The position numbers and the translations under genes were made by a program. The notes beneath the pieces are model-generated. The model had not been told where the DNA came from, did no database searches, and was given only the letters and a program-made list of their open reading frames with translations. This document shows, in pieces, positions 45,942 through 54,536 of a DNA stretch of 64,000 bases (the stretch's first letter is position 1; each line of letters starts with the position of its first letter). The DNA lies in assembly GCF_014652375.1 (NCBI RefSeq), contig NZ_BMYR01000006.1, positions 124,001 through 188,000 of the forward strand, in the 5' to 3' direction. The DNA is from Alishewanella tabrizica (GTDB lineage: Bacteria; Pseudomonadota; Gammaproteobacteria; Enterobacterales; Alteromonadaceae).

Positions 45942-46742
45942 ATGCAGATAATTCTTGATCCTCTTACTTCCCCCGCGGTAATGGCGTTACTCGAAGGCCA
46001 TTTAGCAGATATGTACGCCACCTCGCCACCAGAAAGTGTGCATGCGCTGGATATTGCTAAGTTAAAAGCACCGGATATTCGATTTTGGACCGCCTGGGAT
46101 GAAGGCGAATTACTGGGCTGTGTTGCTTTAAAGTTGCATAGTGCCACACTCGGCGAAATTAAATCGATGCGCACCGCTCCCGCCGCTCGGGGAAAAGGCT
46201 TTGGGCGAGTTCTACTGCAACATCTTGAACAGGAAGCGAAGCAACTGGGTATTACTGAGCTTTATCTTGAAACCGGCTCGATGGATTTCTTTTTACCTGC
46301 TCGTCGGCTCTATGAAAGTGCTGGTTTTGTGCATTGTGGTCCTTTTGCTGATTATACTGAAGATCCCTTAAGTACTTATATGATGAAAAACGTGCAGGTA
46401 GCCCCCGATGCGGCAGAGCCTGTGCGGCGACAATTACTGGCCTATAACGCTAAAGACCTTGCTGCGTTTGTGCGCTGTTATCACACAGATATTATGGTAT
46501 ATCGCATGCCGAATACCGCGCCCGCATTACAAGGTATTACCGAATTTAGTCAGTTTTACGCAACGGAGCGTTTTACCTTAATGAATCTGCAGGCGGTGGT
46601 GCTATCACGCATTATCGTGGGTAATAAAGTGATTGATCACGAGCGTATTTCTGGGCTAACGAGTGCACCGTACGACGTTGCGGTTGTTTACGAGGTACAA
46701 CAGGGTTTAATCACTAAGGTATGGTTTTATTCTGCTAATTAA
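45942..46742 (+). CDS. GNAT acetyltransferase fused to an NTF2/SnoaL-like domain
   Basis: 266 residues in two parts. Residues 1-150 are a GNAT domain: MRTAPAARGKGFGRVLLQHL is motif A with the acetyl-CoA loop, LYLETGSMDFFLPARRLYES is motif B, then GPFADYTEDPLSTYMMK. Residues 160-266 read as a small NTF2-like domain of the nuclear-transport-factor/SnoaL class (YNAKDLAAFVRCYHTDIMVYRM at its start). The acetyl acceptor is unknown; the second domain could bind a small hydrophobic ligand. AGAG lies before the ATG at 45942. The next gene starts 17 bases downstream. Confidence 0.78.
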   Translation: MQIILDPLTSPAVMALLEGHLADMYATSPPESVHALDIAKLKAPDIRFWTAWDEGELLGCVALKLHSATLGEIKSMRTAPAARGKGFGRVLLQHLEQEAKQLGITELYLETGSMDFFLPARRLYESAGFVHCGPFADYTEDPLSTYMMKNVQVAPDAAEPVRRQLLAYNAKDLAAFVRCYHTDIMVYRMPNTAPALQGITEFSQFYATERFTLMNLQAVVLSRIIVGNKVIDHERISGLTSAPYDVAVVYEVQQGLITKVWFYSAN

Positions 46743-46759
46743 CTTGGGATACGTATATT

Positions 46760-47581
46760 GTGTTGAGCTCCATTTTCGAAAAATTGTTGTTATTGCTGGG
46801 TCTGCTTTGGCTTTTAGGGCAATCGATGGTGCTTTGTGCTGAAGAATCTCCTGTCCCCCTGCCTAAAGTTATTGAAATAAGTGCTGGCGAATGGCCACCC
46901 TTTTTAGGTGCCGATTTGCCGCAACAAGGTGTTATTGCGCGTTTGATTCGAGATGTTTTTGCCGACGCTAACATTGAGGTGCAATTTGTTTTTTTGCCAT
47001 GGAGTCGTGCGATGCATGATACTGGTAACGGTAAATATGCTGCCACTGCAGTATGGATGTTTAAACAAGAACGAACTCAAGCATTCTTGTACAGTGCGCC
47101 AGTATTAGATGAAAAATTTGTCTTTTTTTATCGAAAAGATCAGCCTTTTGATTGGCAACAACTTACCGATTTAAATGGCATGCTAGTCGGTGGTGTTAGT
47201 GGATACAGTTATGGGCCGGCGTTTGATGCCGCTGTGAAAGAACATGTCATTGGTTTAGATAGTGTGGGTTCAGTAGAACAAAATTTTCGACGCCTAGTCC
47301 TTGGGCGGGTAGACATTGTTGCTGAAGAGATCAGTGTAGGCTATCACATGTTACAACAGCGTATGCCTGATATTGCTGATAGTATCCGCCATCATCCGCA
47401 ACCGTTGCTAATTAATCAAAGTTTTCTGTTGTTTCCTAAAGCGAACCCGCAAAGCGATGTGTTGAACAGTCTATTTAATGATCTGTTACAGGAATTTAGA
47501 GCCAGTGGTCGTTACGACAGCTATTTTGACACCTTAACTACCGTCGAATCAGATTCATTTGTTAAGCCAGTACAACCTTAA
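46760..47581 (+). CDS. Periplasmic solute-binding protein, family 3-like
   Basis: 273 residues with a signal peptide (about 1-27, LCAEES). The fold reads as bacterial extracellular solute-binding family 3: IEISAGEWPPFLGADLPQQGVIARLI at the N-terminus, WSRAMHDTGNGKYAATAVWMF, LVGGVSGYSYGPAFDAAV, then a domain returning with LRxASG-like LLQEFRASGRYDSYF. No ABC permease or ATPase is adjacent. It is either an orphan binding protein or a periplasmic sensor component. It probably starts with GTG at 46760, in an operon with the GNAT fusion. Confidence 0.8.
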   Translation: MLSSIFEKLLLLLGLLWLLGQSMVLCAEESPVPLPKVIEISAGEWPPFLGADLPQQGVIARLIRDVFADANIEVQFVFLPWSRAMHDTGNGKYAATAVWMFKQERTQAFLYSAPVLDEKFVFFYRKDQPFDWQQLTDLNGMLVGGVSGYSYGPAFDAAVKEHVIGLDSVGSVEQNFRRLVLGRVDIVAEEISVGYHMLQQRMPDIADSIRHHPQPLLINQSFLLFPKANPQSDVLNSLFNDLLQEFRASGRYDSYFDTLTTVESDSFVKPVQP

Positions 47582-47653
47582 TGTTTTTATTTTGTTTACT
47601 TAATTTTTACGTTAAGTTAAGCTTGAGCAAGTATTAAAGCGCAAGGTAAGCGA

Positions 47654-47980
47654 ATGAAAATATTCTTATTATCGGTATCTGCAGTGTTCTTAACCGCTTG
47701 TGCGACAGTAAAAACACTCCCACCCAGCATTACCCATGTGAGCATCGAGCACCATGGTAAGAAAAGTTATTGTAAAGAAATTCCACGGGTTTACAGTGGC
47801 TTTGCCTTTAACCTATGCAAACTTAATGGCGAACCTAGTCGGCAGGAAAACTTAGGAAGTAGCTTTAACAATGTGCCGTTTTTTGTTATTGATGGTACTT
47901 TCTCGCTGGTCGCTGACACCGTGGTATTGCCTTACACTCTTTACACGCAAAGTCAGCATGGCAGCATCGACGTAAATTAA
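47654..47980 (+). CDS. YceK/YidQ-family lipoprotein
   Basis: 108 residues. The signal peptide ends in a lipobox, LTAC, with the acylated Cys at residue 17. The second half FFVIDGTFSLVADTVVLPYTLY matches the D.PFSLV.DT..LP conserved segment of YceK/YidQ (DUF1375) proteins. It is probably outer-membrane anchored; the function is unknown. AAGG lies before the ATG. It converges on the end of the Wadjet-type operon, 27 bases away. Confidence 0.82.
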   Translation: MKIFLLSVSAVFLTACATVKTLPPSITHVSIEHHGKKSYCKEIPRVYSGFAFNLCKLNGEPSRQENLGSSFNNVPFFVIDGTFSLVADTVVLPYTLYTQSQHGSIDVN

Positions 47981-48007
47981 TTTGCTTTGGTTAGCGACTT
48001 CACAAAA

Positions 48008-48874
48008 TTAGCGAATTGAAACGGGCTTAAGATGCATTGCCTGCATATTTTGCTGTCTGAGTCCTACAAGTTGCTGGCACAGCAATTGTTGGTAGGGTGA
48101 AAATGCTGCAGTAACCTGGTATGTGGCAATCCCTGCAATAAAGCTAAGTTGCTTGTCTGGCAGCATATCGTTACTGGCATGATGTTGCAGCGTTGTCAGA
48201 TCTGGCAGCAGCATGGCGCTGTAGTCCTCGCTTATGGCGATACTGACACCTTTGGCATCAAAGTCGCCAAAGTAAACAATGGGTTTATTTTCTCTAAGGC
48301 AAGCTATTTTTAGGGCTTTATAACCTTTGCCATATAACTTATCCCCTCGATAGATCAGCAGCGGCTGCTGGTAGGGGATGGCTAACTGAAAGCGCTCTAG
48401 CTGATAAAAGCAATCCAGATTTTCCACCACGAGCAAGGCGTCATAAGCGCTGAGTGCAATCTGCTGCCAATCTACATCAGTAATGCGAATAGCGGGTAGG
48501 CCTTGGCATGGCAAAGCATTATTCAGTCTAACTAATACTCTTTGCTGGCGCGGGCTTGGGCCAAGGCTTTTTAGCTCTTGCTGACTATTAAGAGCATTAT
48601 CTAAGCGACTTTGCTGCTGAGTGGCATCCAGAAAACAGGCCTGCTGTAATTGCCGCTGTGTGGCGGCAATGGCTTGTAGCAGTGGCAGATTAAAACGAAA
48701 TTGTGGTAATTGCAGGCTGTTAGCAGGCACTAACTCATGCTCTAGGCACCAGTGCAGCAGCTCTTGCACCGCTTTACCGCTGGTTTTTACCCGCTCGCTG
48801 CCACTGGCGTTTAGCCGCTGTTGCAGTTGCTGCAAGTAGCGTAGCGCCTGTGCACTCAGCGGCGGGTAATGCAT
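48008..48874 (-). CDS. jetD: JetD/MksG-like TOPRIM nuclease subunit
   Basis: 288 residues. The C-terminal half is TOPRIM-like: Glu151 in LLVVENLDCF, and Asp204/Asp206 in IVYFGDFDAKGV, the E...DxD metal site. This is the arrangement of JetD (DUF2220), the subunit that cuts plasmid DNA after loop extrusion by the JetABC motor. The N-terminal 130 residues are helical and Gln-rich, and would contact the complex. It is shorter than typical JetD proteins (about 370-400 residues), mainly at the N-terminal arm. Its ATG overlaps the jetA stop codon as TAATG. It is the last gene of the operon. Confidence 0.82.
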   Translation of the reverse strand: MHYPPLSAQALRYLQQLQQRLNASGSERVKTSGKAVQELLHWCLEHELVPANSLQLPQFRFNLPLLQAIAATQRQLQQACFLDATQQQSRLDNALNSQQELKSLGPSPRQQRVLVRLNNALPCQGLPAIRITDVDWQQIALSAYDALLVVENLDCFYQLERFQLAIPYQQPLLIYRGDKLYGKGYKALKIACLRENKPIVYFGDFDAKGVSIAISEDYSAMLLPDLTTLQHHASNDMLPDKQLSFIAGIATYQVTAAFSPYQQLLCQQLVGLRQQNMQAMHLKPVSIR

Positions 48875-50118
48875 TAGGCTGCCTGTAAACTAATGCTAAT
48901 ATCACGAATAAGCAGCAAGCTATTAAAATCACTGGCGGGCGCTTCTTCGCGCAGCATGGCAAACATGGCTTTTTCATCAACCGGCAGGGCTTGGTATTCG
49001 GCGATAATCTGATAGAGCCAAATTTCGCTATCCCATGTCAGTGCCTGCTGCTCCAAATAGCTTAGCGCACTGAGTTTACCGCCTTGATCAATCACCCGTA
49101 GGTAGAAGTTCTCGACATCGGTTTTCAGGGCCTGCTGGCGTGCCGCAATTTCTTCATCCTGCAATAAAGCACTAAAGTTGGCGCTTTGCGTGTCTAATAG
49201 CGTGACTGGCGTATGTCGCGGCAGTGCCCGCACTAATTCGGCCAGCGTTTGTCGCTCGCTGGCGTTATCCAACGCAATGGCGGCGTGTGGCTTGATACTC
49301 GCAGCCTGATTAAACAGTGTTGGCACCTCACTGCGATTGGGATAATCGGCCGGTTGGTATTTCGGGTGCTGGCGTAAAAAGGCCGCCATATTGGCAATTA
49401 ACAGGGAGCGCGATTGTTGCTGGCGGAATTTGGCCAGCAGCTCAACCAGCCGCTTTTGCACCTCTAATAAGCTGCTATGGTGCGAGCTTAGCTGGCTTTG
49501 CAGCTGGCTTACCAGCAACTTACGCAGATGGTTATTACCTTCAGATAGCTCAATTAACTCGGTAAAGTCGAGTAAATCCAAGCCATCCAGTAAGCGGCGT
49601 AATTGCTTTTGCGCCCGTTCGTTTTCCCGAATTTTATCATCCAGACTGCTAACAAAACCAAAGTCGCTGTTCAGGCGGTGCCAGAGGCTGTCGATGGCTT
49701 CTTCAAACTGGCCGCTTAAATCATGCACATGCTCGGTCAGGCGTTGCAGCTGTAGCTCGGCCACGCTGTAATCGCCCTTATACTGGGCATCACGATAGGC
49801 TTGTACCCGGTTACGAATTTGCTCCAGCTTTTCCGCCACGTCAGCGTTAATCTGCCGGCGGTTTTCATCGGCCACCATACTGGCAATCAGCTCGCTGACT
49901 AACGGGCGCAGCGCCAAAGGCTGTTGTTCGTCTGGGCGCCATAAAATACGGGCAGCAATCAGTTTTTTTAACGCCCCTTCGCTAAAGGCACTTTCATCAA
50001 TAAAGCCATCTAAATAGCCTTGCATCAGCTGCTTATGGTGTTTACCTAATAACGCTAAGCGCTCGGCACCAATGCTAAACAGGTTAGAGGAGGTATTGGC
50101 AGAATCTAACGGTGCCAT
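48874..50118 (-). CDS. jetA: JetA/MksF-like kleisin subunit of the SMC defence complex
   Basis: 414 residues, mostly helical. An N-terminal winged-helix-like region (about 10-75, FSEGALKKLIAARILWRPDEQ) precedes long helices (about 80-260; RRQINADVAEKLEQIRNRV) and a C-terminal helical domain. This is the plan of MukF/MksF/JetA kleisins, which bridge the SMC heads. I recall related proteins being mis-annotated as phosphoenolpyruvate carboxylase; no such motif is seen. AGGAGG lies before the ATG, which overlaps the jetB stop as TAATG. Assignment rests mainly on position between MksE-like and JetD-like genes. Confidence 0.7.
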   Translation of the reverse strand: MAPLDSANTSSNLFSIGAERLALLGKHHKQLMQGYLDGFIDESAFSEGALKKLIAARILWRPDEQQPLALRPLVSELIASMVADENRRQINADVAEKLEQIRNRVQAYRDAQYKGDYSVAELQLQRLTEHVHDLSGQFEEAIDSLWHRLNSDFGFVSSLDDKIRENERAQKQLRRLLDGLDLLDFTELIELSEGNNHLRKLLVSQLQSQLSSHHSSLLEVQKRLVELLAKFRQQQSRSLLIANMAAFLRQHPKYQPADYPNRSEVPTLFNQAASIKPHAAIALDNASERQTLAELVRALPRHTPVTLLDTQSANFSALLQDEEIAARQQALKTDVENFYLRVIDQGGKLSALSYLEQQALTWDSEIWLYQIIAEYQALPVDEKAMFAMLREEAPASDFNSLLLIRDISISLQAA

Positions 50119-50738
50119 TAGAGCAGCGCCTCCTGCGTCGGGGTATCCTCAACCGGCAGATGCTCCTCATCGCGGATAAAGCGAATCACATCAATTAAAT
50201 AATCAATTTTACCGGTAACGATGTAGTACTGGCGCTCGGCATGCGGTTGCAGCAAATAACCGTGCTCTTTTAAGCGGCGGAAAATTTGCTTCACTTGGCT
50301 ATCGAGCTGCTCACTTTGGCTATTAAAAAAGCGATCGCTGGCCAGCTGGCTTAAGCGCTGGCGCAAGCTTTGGTTATCTTCGGTGCGTAGCACAAATTCT
50401 TGCAATTTAATGGTGTCGCCAGCGGTTAAGGCGCTATCGCGGCCCATGGTTTCTTGCACCAGTTGCAACCATTCCAGCAAGGGCAATAAGGATTGTACTG
50501 TTAGGGCAAACTGGCTACTAAGTTGCTCGCGGGCGTCTTTATTCAGTTCGTGATAACCCAAAAAATACACGCTATGATCATCATTACTGACTAAACGCCG
50601 ATTCAGCGGCCTTAAGTAATGGTTAATATCCTGCTGGGTTTGCTCCAAACTTAAATGCCGGTAAGCATCTTCGTCGGTAATCTTACAAATAAAGTCACCG
50701 GCCAGCAGGCGCTCGAGTAAAGGTCCGTGTTGTAACAT
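50118..50738 (-). CDS. jetB: JetB/MksE-like subunit of the SMC defence complex
   Basis: 206 residues. Tandem winged-helix character: LLERLLAGDFICKITDEDAY at the start, DDHSVYFLGYHELNKDAREQ in the middle, and IFRRLKEHGYLLQPHAERQYYIVTGKIDYLIDVIRFI at the end (given here as positions 149-185). Size and these segments match MksE/JetB (DUF4194-like), the accessory subunit that binds the kleisin. AGGAGG sits before the ATG, which overlaps the jetC stop as TAATG. Confidence 0.78.
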   Translation of the reverse strand: MLQHGPLLERLLAGDFICKITDEDAYRHLSLEQTQQDINHYLRPLNRRLVSNDDHSVYFLGYHELNKDAREQLSSQFALTVQSLLPLLEWLQLVQETMGRDSALTAGDTIKLQEFVLRTEDNQSLRQRLSQLASDRFFNSQSEQLDSQVKQIFRRLKEHGYLLQPHAERQYYIVTGKIDYLIDVIRFIRDEEHLPVEDTPTQEALL

Positions 50739-53700
50739 TAGCTTGCCTCCTGCTGTTTCTGGGCTAAGCGCTCGGCTAAGCGACTGACTTTAGGTTGAAT
50801 GCGTTTGAGCTGGCGCTTGGTAGGATCTTGCTGGCTTGGCTCGATTAAATAGCGATGCTGGAACAGCATTAACACATCTGACTCTGGGTTCGGGAAGGCA
50901 CCGACAATCACAATCTGATTGCTGCTACAGGCCGTAAACAGCTTTTCCACGTTGTGATAGGCGAGGGTGCCAATTTCATCGATGGGCCAGTGAATAGTCA
51001 CCTTGGCGTCGCCACGCAGTAAGCGGGTAAAGGCCAGTAAGTACTTACATAAAATCAGGTAAGCCATACCGTGGCTGGACGATTCTAACAACTGGCGATC
51101 GTTTTTAATCACTAGCTCTGAGCCGCCTTCGCTTAAATGCAGCTCTAAGCGCAGCAGCGATTCAATAGTGTATTGCTCATCGGCGCGCAATAATTCGACC
51201 ACATCGGCCAGCGCATTCAGGTATTGCTCTGAGGGCAGGGCTTTACCCGAAGCGCCCCAATCATCATACAGCTTGGCGAAATGCTTAAGCGGCTGCCAAA
51301 AGCCCAGCTCATCGATAGTGGATAAGATGCGTACTTCCGATTTGCTAATGCCTTCCAGCACTAAGTCGTCGGCCACCGCTTCACTTAAACGGCGGCTTTG
51401 CAGCGCAATACGGCGGTTAATATCGCTAAAGACCGTAAAGAATTTCTTCAGATCGCCGCCGATATTCTCGCCCATTTCCAGCAATTGCTGCTGGGCATCT
51501 TTTAAAATTTGCAGCAAGTTTTGCAAAATAGGCAGTTGCTGGCGTTTACCGGCATAGTCTGGCAATTTGCGTTTTTCGTGCTCTAACCGATCTAAAAACT
51601 CGGGGCCGGCATCTTTACTCAGCCCGCTTTCAAATTGCTCTAACGCCAGTTTGAGGGCGCTATCCAGTTTACTACGCTGCTCTAAGGCTTCGTTGGCACG
51701 CGATAGCCGTTCAATGCTATCGGCCGAGCTTTGCAAGGTGGCGGGGGCAACGCTGGCCAGATGCAGCTCCAGCAGTTTAGCGAGCACCGGTTTTAATTGC
51801 AGCAGCAATTGTTCGGCTTGGGTCATTAGCTCTTGCTGCTGACGTTTTTGCTCTTCCAGTTTTTTCTGCTGGTTGCTGTAATCGGTTTTTAATTGCTCCA
51901 GCGCCTGCTTAATGCTGCGTTGCTGTTGCTTCAGCTCGGTTTCCTGTGCCAGCAATTGTGGCCGCAGTTGTTGCCAGTCCAGCGAGATAAACTTCTGCCA
52001 GGCCGTCAGTTCGTCTTGGCGGTTTTCGGTGGCTTTAATCTCGGTTTTTAACTGATCTTGCTTCTGTTTTAACTCGGTTAGGCGCCGTGGATCAATGCCT
52101 TTGGCTGATAACTCTTCGTTAAAGGCTTGCTGTAGCTCTTTAATCTGGTTTTTATTGTCTTCGCGCTTATGCTCTAACTGCCGCTCCAGCTCGTCAATTT
52201 GCTCGTCAAAGACTTGCAGCTCGGCTTGCCAGTCGGTTTTAAGCTCAATTTTCTGGCTGTTATGATCATCTTTTAACGCCTGCAAATCTTGCTGTTGCTG
52301 CTGTTTAAGCTTTTCCAGTTGCTGTTGCTGGCTGCTCAGTTCACTGCGCACGCTGCTCTGGCGCTGTTTAATTAGCTCGCGTTGCTGTGCCTGTAAGCGG
52401 TTACGCGCATCGCGGGCATACTCAATATTTTGCTCTGACTGGGTAAATTGCCACTCGGCTTGTTCTACCTGCGCCCGAATCAGCTCGGCTTGTTCAAAAC
52501 GCTCTTTTAACAGCTTTTCTGCTTGCGCTTTGTTGGTGGTTGCTTGCTGTAATTGTTGCTCGGCAGCATGAATACGATGGCGAATCGCCGCTTCATCTTG
52601 CGCATAGTCCGGTGTATCAATGGCGCTAAGCTCTAGCGTTAACCCATAGACACTGTTGGTCAGATCTAACAGCTGGGGATGTAAATCTTGCCGCTCTAGT
52701 AAGCGCTCGTCTAGCACCTTGCCCAGCTTTTGCTCCCAGCCATTGTAGTGCAGGCGTAAATAGTGCCGTAGACTGCCTTGCTCAGGCGTAAGCTGGCGAT
52801 GTAATTGCTGTAACTGTTGTTCGGCACTGTGTAAGGCTTTGCGGCTTAGCTCTAACTGTTGGTCGGCTTGCTCGCGCGCTTGCCGCGCTTGTTGATACTG
52901 CTGCTGCAATTGTTGTAACTGCCGCGCTTGTTGCTGCGCTTGTTGCTGCGCTTGCTCTAAACGCAGCTCTGCCGCGCGCAGCTCGTCATGTTCGGCCTCT
53001 GTTAGCGGCGAGCTGGTGAGCTGACTTTGCAATACCGCAATAGCGCTGCTTAGTTGCGTCAGTTGCTCTGAAAATTGCTGCTGCGCTTGCTGCAGGCGGC
53101 TTTGAAAGGCTTGCTCTAATAACGCCAGTTTGCCGTCTTGCTGCTCGCGGGTGGCGTCTTTTTGTTGCTGTAATTGCCTTGCTTTGGCGCGGTGTTGCTC
53201 GCTTAAGCGGTTAAAGGCTTCGGCCAGTTTGGCTTTACGCTGCTCTAGCTGGCGCTCTAAATCGCCATGTTGCTCTACCATCAGTTGGTACTGTTCCAAC
53301 ACTTCCTGCAAGGTTTCACGCCATAGCGGCAAGGCGTCAGTATCGCGCTGCAGTTTCGGCATATCTTTGGCGTCATAGTCGTCAAAGCGTTGCTGCAGTT
53401 GATCTAAGCGCGCGCTGGTTTCGTGTAAATCGGCTTCGGCTTTACTGAGTTTGCCGTTTTGCTCTAATTGCTGGGCGTTATACTGCTCTTTTAACGCCAA
53501 TAACTGACCACGTAAAGTATTGACCTGCTGTTCGGCATCGGCTTTTTTCAGCTTTTGACTGCTTTCATCTTGCTGCAGCAAGGGGAGTAAGGCGGCCAAT
53601 TGTGCTTCAGCGCCATCTAATTGCAGGGCTAATTGCTTTAAACGCTCAAAATCTTGCTGCAATTTATCCAGCCGCATCGACTGGCGCATTTGCTGGATCC

Positions 53701-54403
53701 ACTCCCGCGCCTTGGTGTTTTTCACTTTAGTGGTGGGCAAGGTAACGCCATCTTCTTCAAAAATGGCGGCCAGCATGGCTTTAAGGGTGTCCATTTTGCC
53801 TTCTTTGGCATGGACGGCACTGACTAGCTTTTCAATATGTCGTAGTTTATGGCCGCTGCTGACTAAACTAAAGGTTGCGGCTAAGCGGCGTAGTTTGACG
53901 CTATCGGCATTATTGCCACGAAGTGCGGCGGCATCGTTTTGAATAATACTACGGTATTCACTGGTGGCACTGACTTTGGCAGAAACTTGCACATCGGGGC
54001 GGGCACGCATTGCCGCAGCCCAATCGCTATAGCTTAGGGCTTTTACGCCTTCACTACTTTGCGTTAAGTAAAAATCGCTTTGATAAGGCGCCGCCACAAA
54101 GCGGTAATCCACGCCACCTTCGCTCTTGCGCGTCAGCACGACCTGACAGACGTCACCACCTTCGCGCTGGTATTCGTAAATGAGGTAGCTGTTGGAAAAC
54201 GGCAGATAAAATTCATCGAATTTCTTACGCGTTTTCGGGACGACGCGGTTGGGCTGTTCGCCATAAAATACAGGCACTAAACGTTGTAAGGTGGTTTTGC
54301 CCGAGGCATTGGTACCACAAATATTGGTATGCTGATCCAGCTGTAATTCGACCACACCCGGTAGGTGGGTATGGATCAGCACAATACGGAGTAATTGAGA
54401 CAT
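50738..54403 (-). CDS. jetC: JetC/MksB-like SMC ATPase of a Wadjet-type system
   Basis: 1221 residues with SMC architecture. The N-terminal head has Walker A GTNASGKTTL (Lys36). A very long Gln/Leu/Glu coiled coil (about 235-1000) has a probable hinge near 540-620 (QGSLRHYLRLHYNGWEQKLG). The C-terminal head has a signature-like SSSHGMAYLILCKYL (about 1108-1122) and Walker B HWPIDEIGTL with Asp1142/Glu1143. WPxDE is characteristic of the MksB/JetC branch, not of MukB. The complex extrudes DNA loops and recognises small circular DNA. It is the first gene of the operon, with AGGA before the ATG and its own promoter implied by the terminator upstream. Confidence 0.85.
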   Translation of the reverse strand: MSQLLRIVLIHTHLPGVVELQLDQHTNICGTNASGKTTLQRLVPVFYGEQPNRVVPKTRKKFDEFYLPFSNSYLIYEYQREGGDVCQVVLTRKSEGGVDYRFVAAPYQSDFYLTQSSEGVKALSYSDWAAAMRARPDVQVSAKVSATSEYRSIIQNDAAALRGNNADSVKLRRLAATFSLVSSGHKLRHIEKLVSAVHAKEGKMDTLKAMLAAIFEEDGVTLPTTKVKNTKAREWIQQMRQSMRLDKLQQDFERLKQLALQLDGAEAQLAALLPLLQQDESSQKLKKADAEQQVNTLRGQLLALKEQYNAQQLEQNGKLSKAEADLHETSARLDQLQQRFDDYDAKDMPKLQRDTDALPLWRETLQEVLEQYQLMVEQHGDLERQLEQRKAKLAEAFNRLSEQHRAKARQLQQQKDATREQQDGKLALLEQAFQSRLQQAQQQFSEQLTQLSSAIAVLQSQLTSSPLTEAEHDELRAAELRLEQAQQQAQQQARQLQQLQQQYQQARQAREQADQQLELSRKALHSAEQQLQQLHRQLTPEQGSLRHYLRLHYNGWEQKLGKVLDERLLERQDLHPQLLDLTNSVYGLTLELSAIDTPDYAQDEAAIRHRIHAAEQQLQQATTNKAQAEKLLKERFEQAELIRAQVEQAEWQFTQSEQNIEYARDARNRLQAQQRELIKQRQSSVRSELSSQQQQLEKLKQQQQQDLQALKDDHNSQKIELKTDWQAELQVFDEQIDELERQLEHKREDNKNQIKELQQAFNEELSAKGIDPRRLTELKQKQDQLKTEIKATENRQDELTAWQKFISLDWQQLRPQLLAQETELKQQQRSIKQALEQLKTDYSNQQKKLEEQKRQQQELMTQAEQLLLQLKPVLAKLLELHLASVAPATLQSSADSIERLSRANEALEQRSKLDSALKLALEQFESGLSKDAGPEFLDRLEHEKRKLPDYAGKRQQLPILQNLLQILKDAQQQLLEMGENIGGDLKKFFTVFSDINRRIALQSRRLSEAVADDLVLEGISKSEVRILSTIDELGFWQPLKHFAKLYDDWGASGKALPSEQYLNALADVVELLRADEQYTIESLLRLELHLSEGGSELVIKNDRQLLESSSHGMAYLILCKYLLAFTRLLRGDAKVTIHWPIDEIGTLAYHNVEKLFTACSSNQIVIVGAFPNPESDVLMLFQHRYLIEPSQQDPTKRQLKRIQPKVSRLAERLAQKQQEAS

Positions 54404-54481
54404 AGCGCATCCTGTCGGCGGCGCTTAGGGTGGCGCCGCTATCTTCGATTTTCTGGGCTTATTATCCATGGAATGACTAAA

Positions 54482-54518
54482 AATGCCAGTTGCAAATGTG
54501 GCATGTGCAACTGGCATT
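54482..54518 (-). terminator. Terminator of the DUF418 gene, upstream of the Wadjet-type operon
   Basis: Perfect 13-base arms AATGCCAGTTGCA / TGCAACTGGCATT with an 11-base loop. Read leftward, the stem is followed by TTT, so it stops transcripts from the DUF418 gene. It insulates the jet operon, whose promoter must lie in 54404-54481. Confidence 0.85.
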
Positions 54519-54536
54519 ATTGGTTAGTACGGCAGT

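Noticed and set aside
50738..54403. Repeated CTG/TTG-rich stretches in the SMC gene as a possible tandem repeat or CRISPR
   Set aside because: They are irregular Gln/Leu codons of a coiled coil; no unit of constant length and no spacers.
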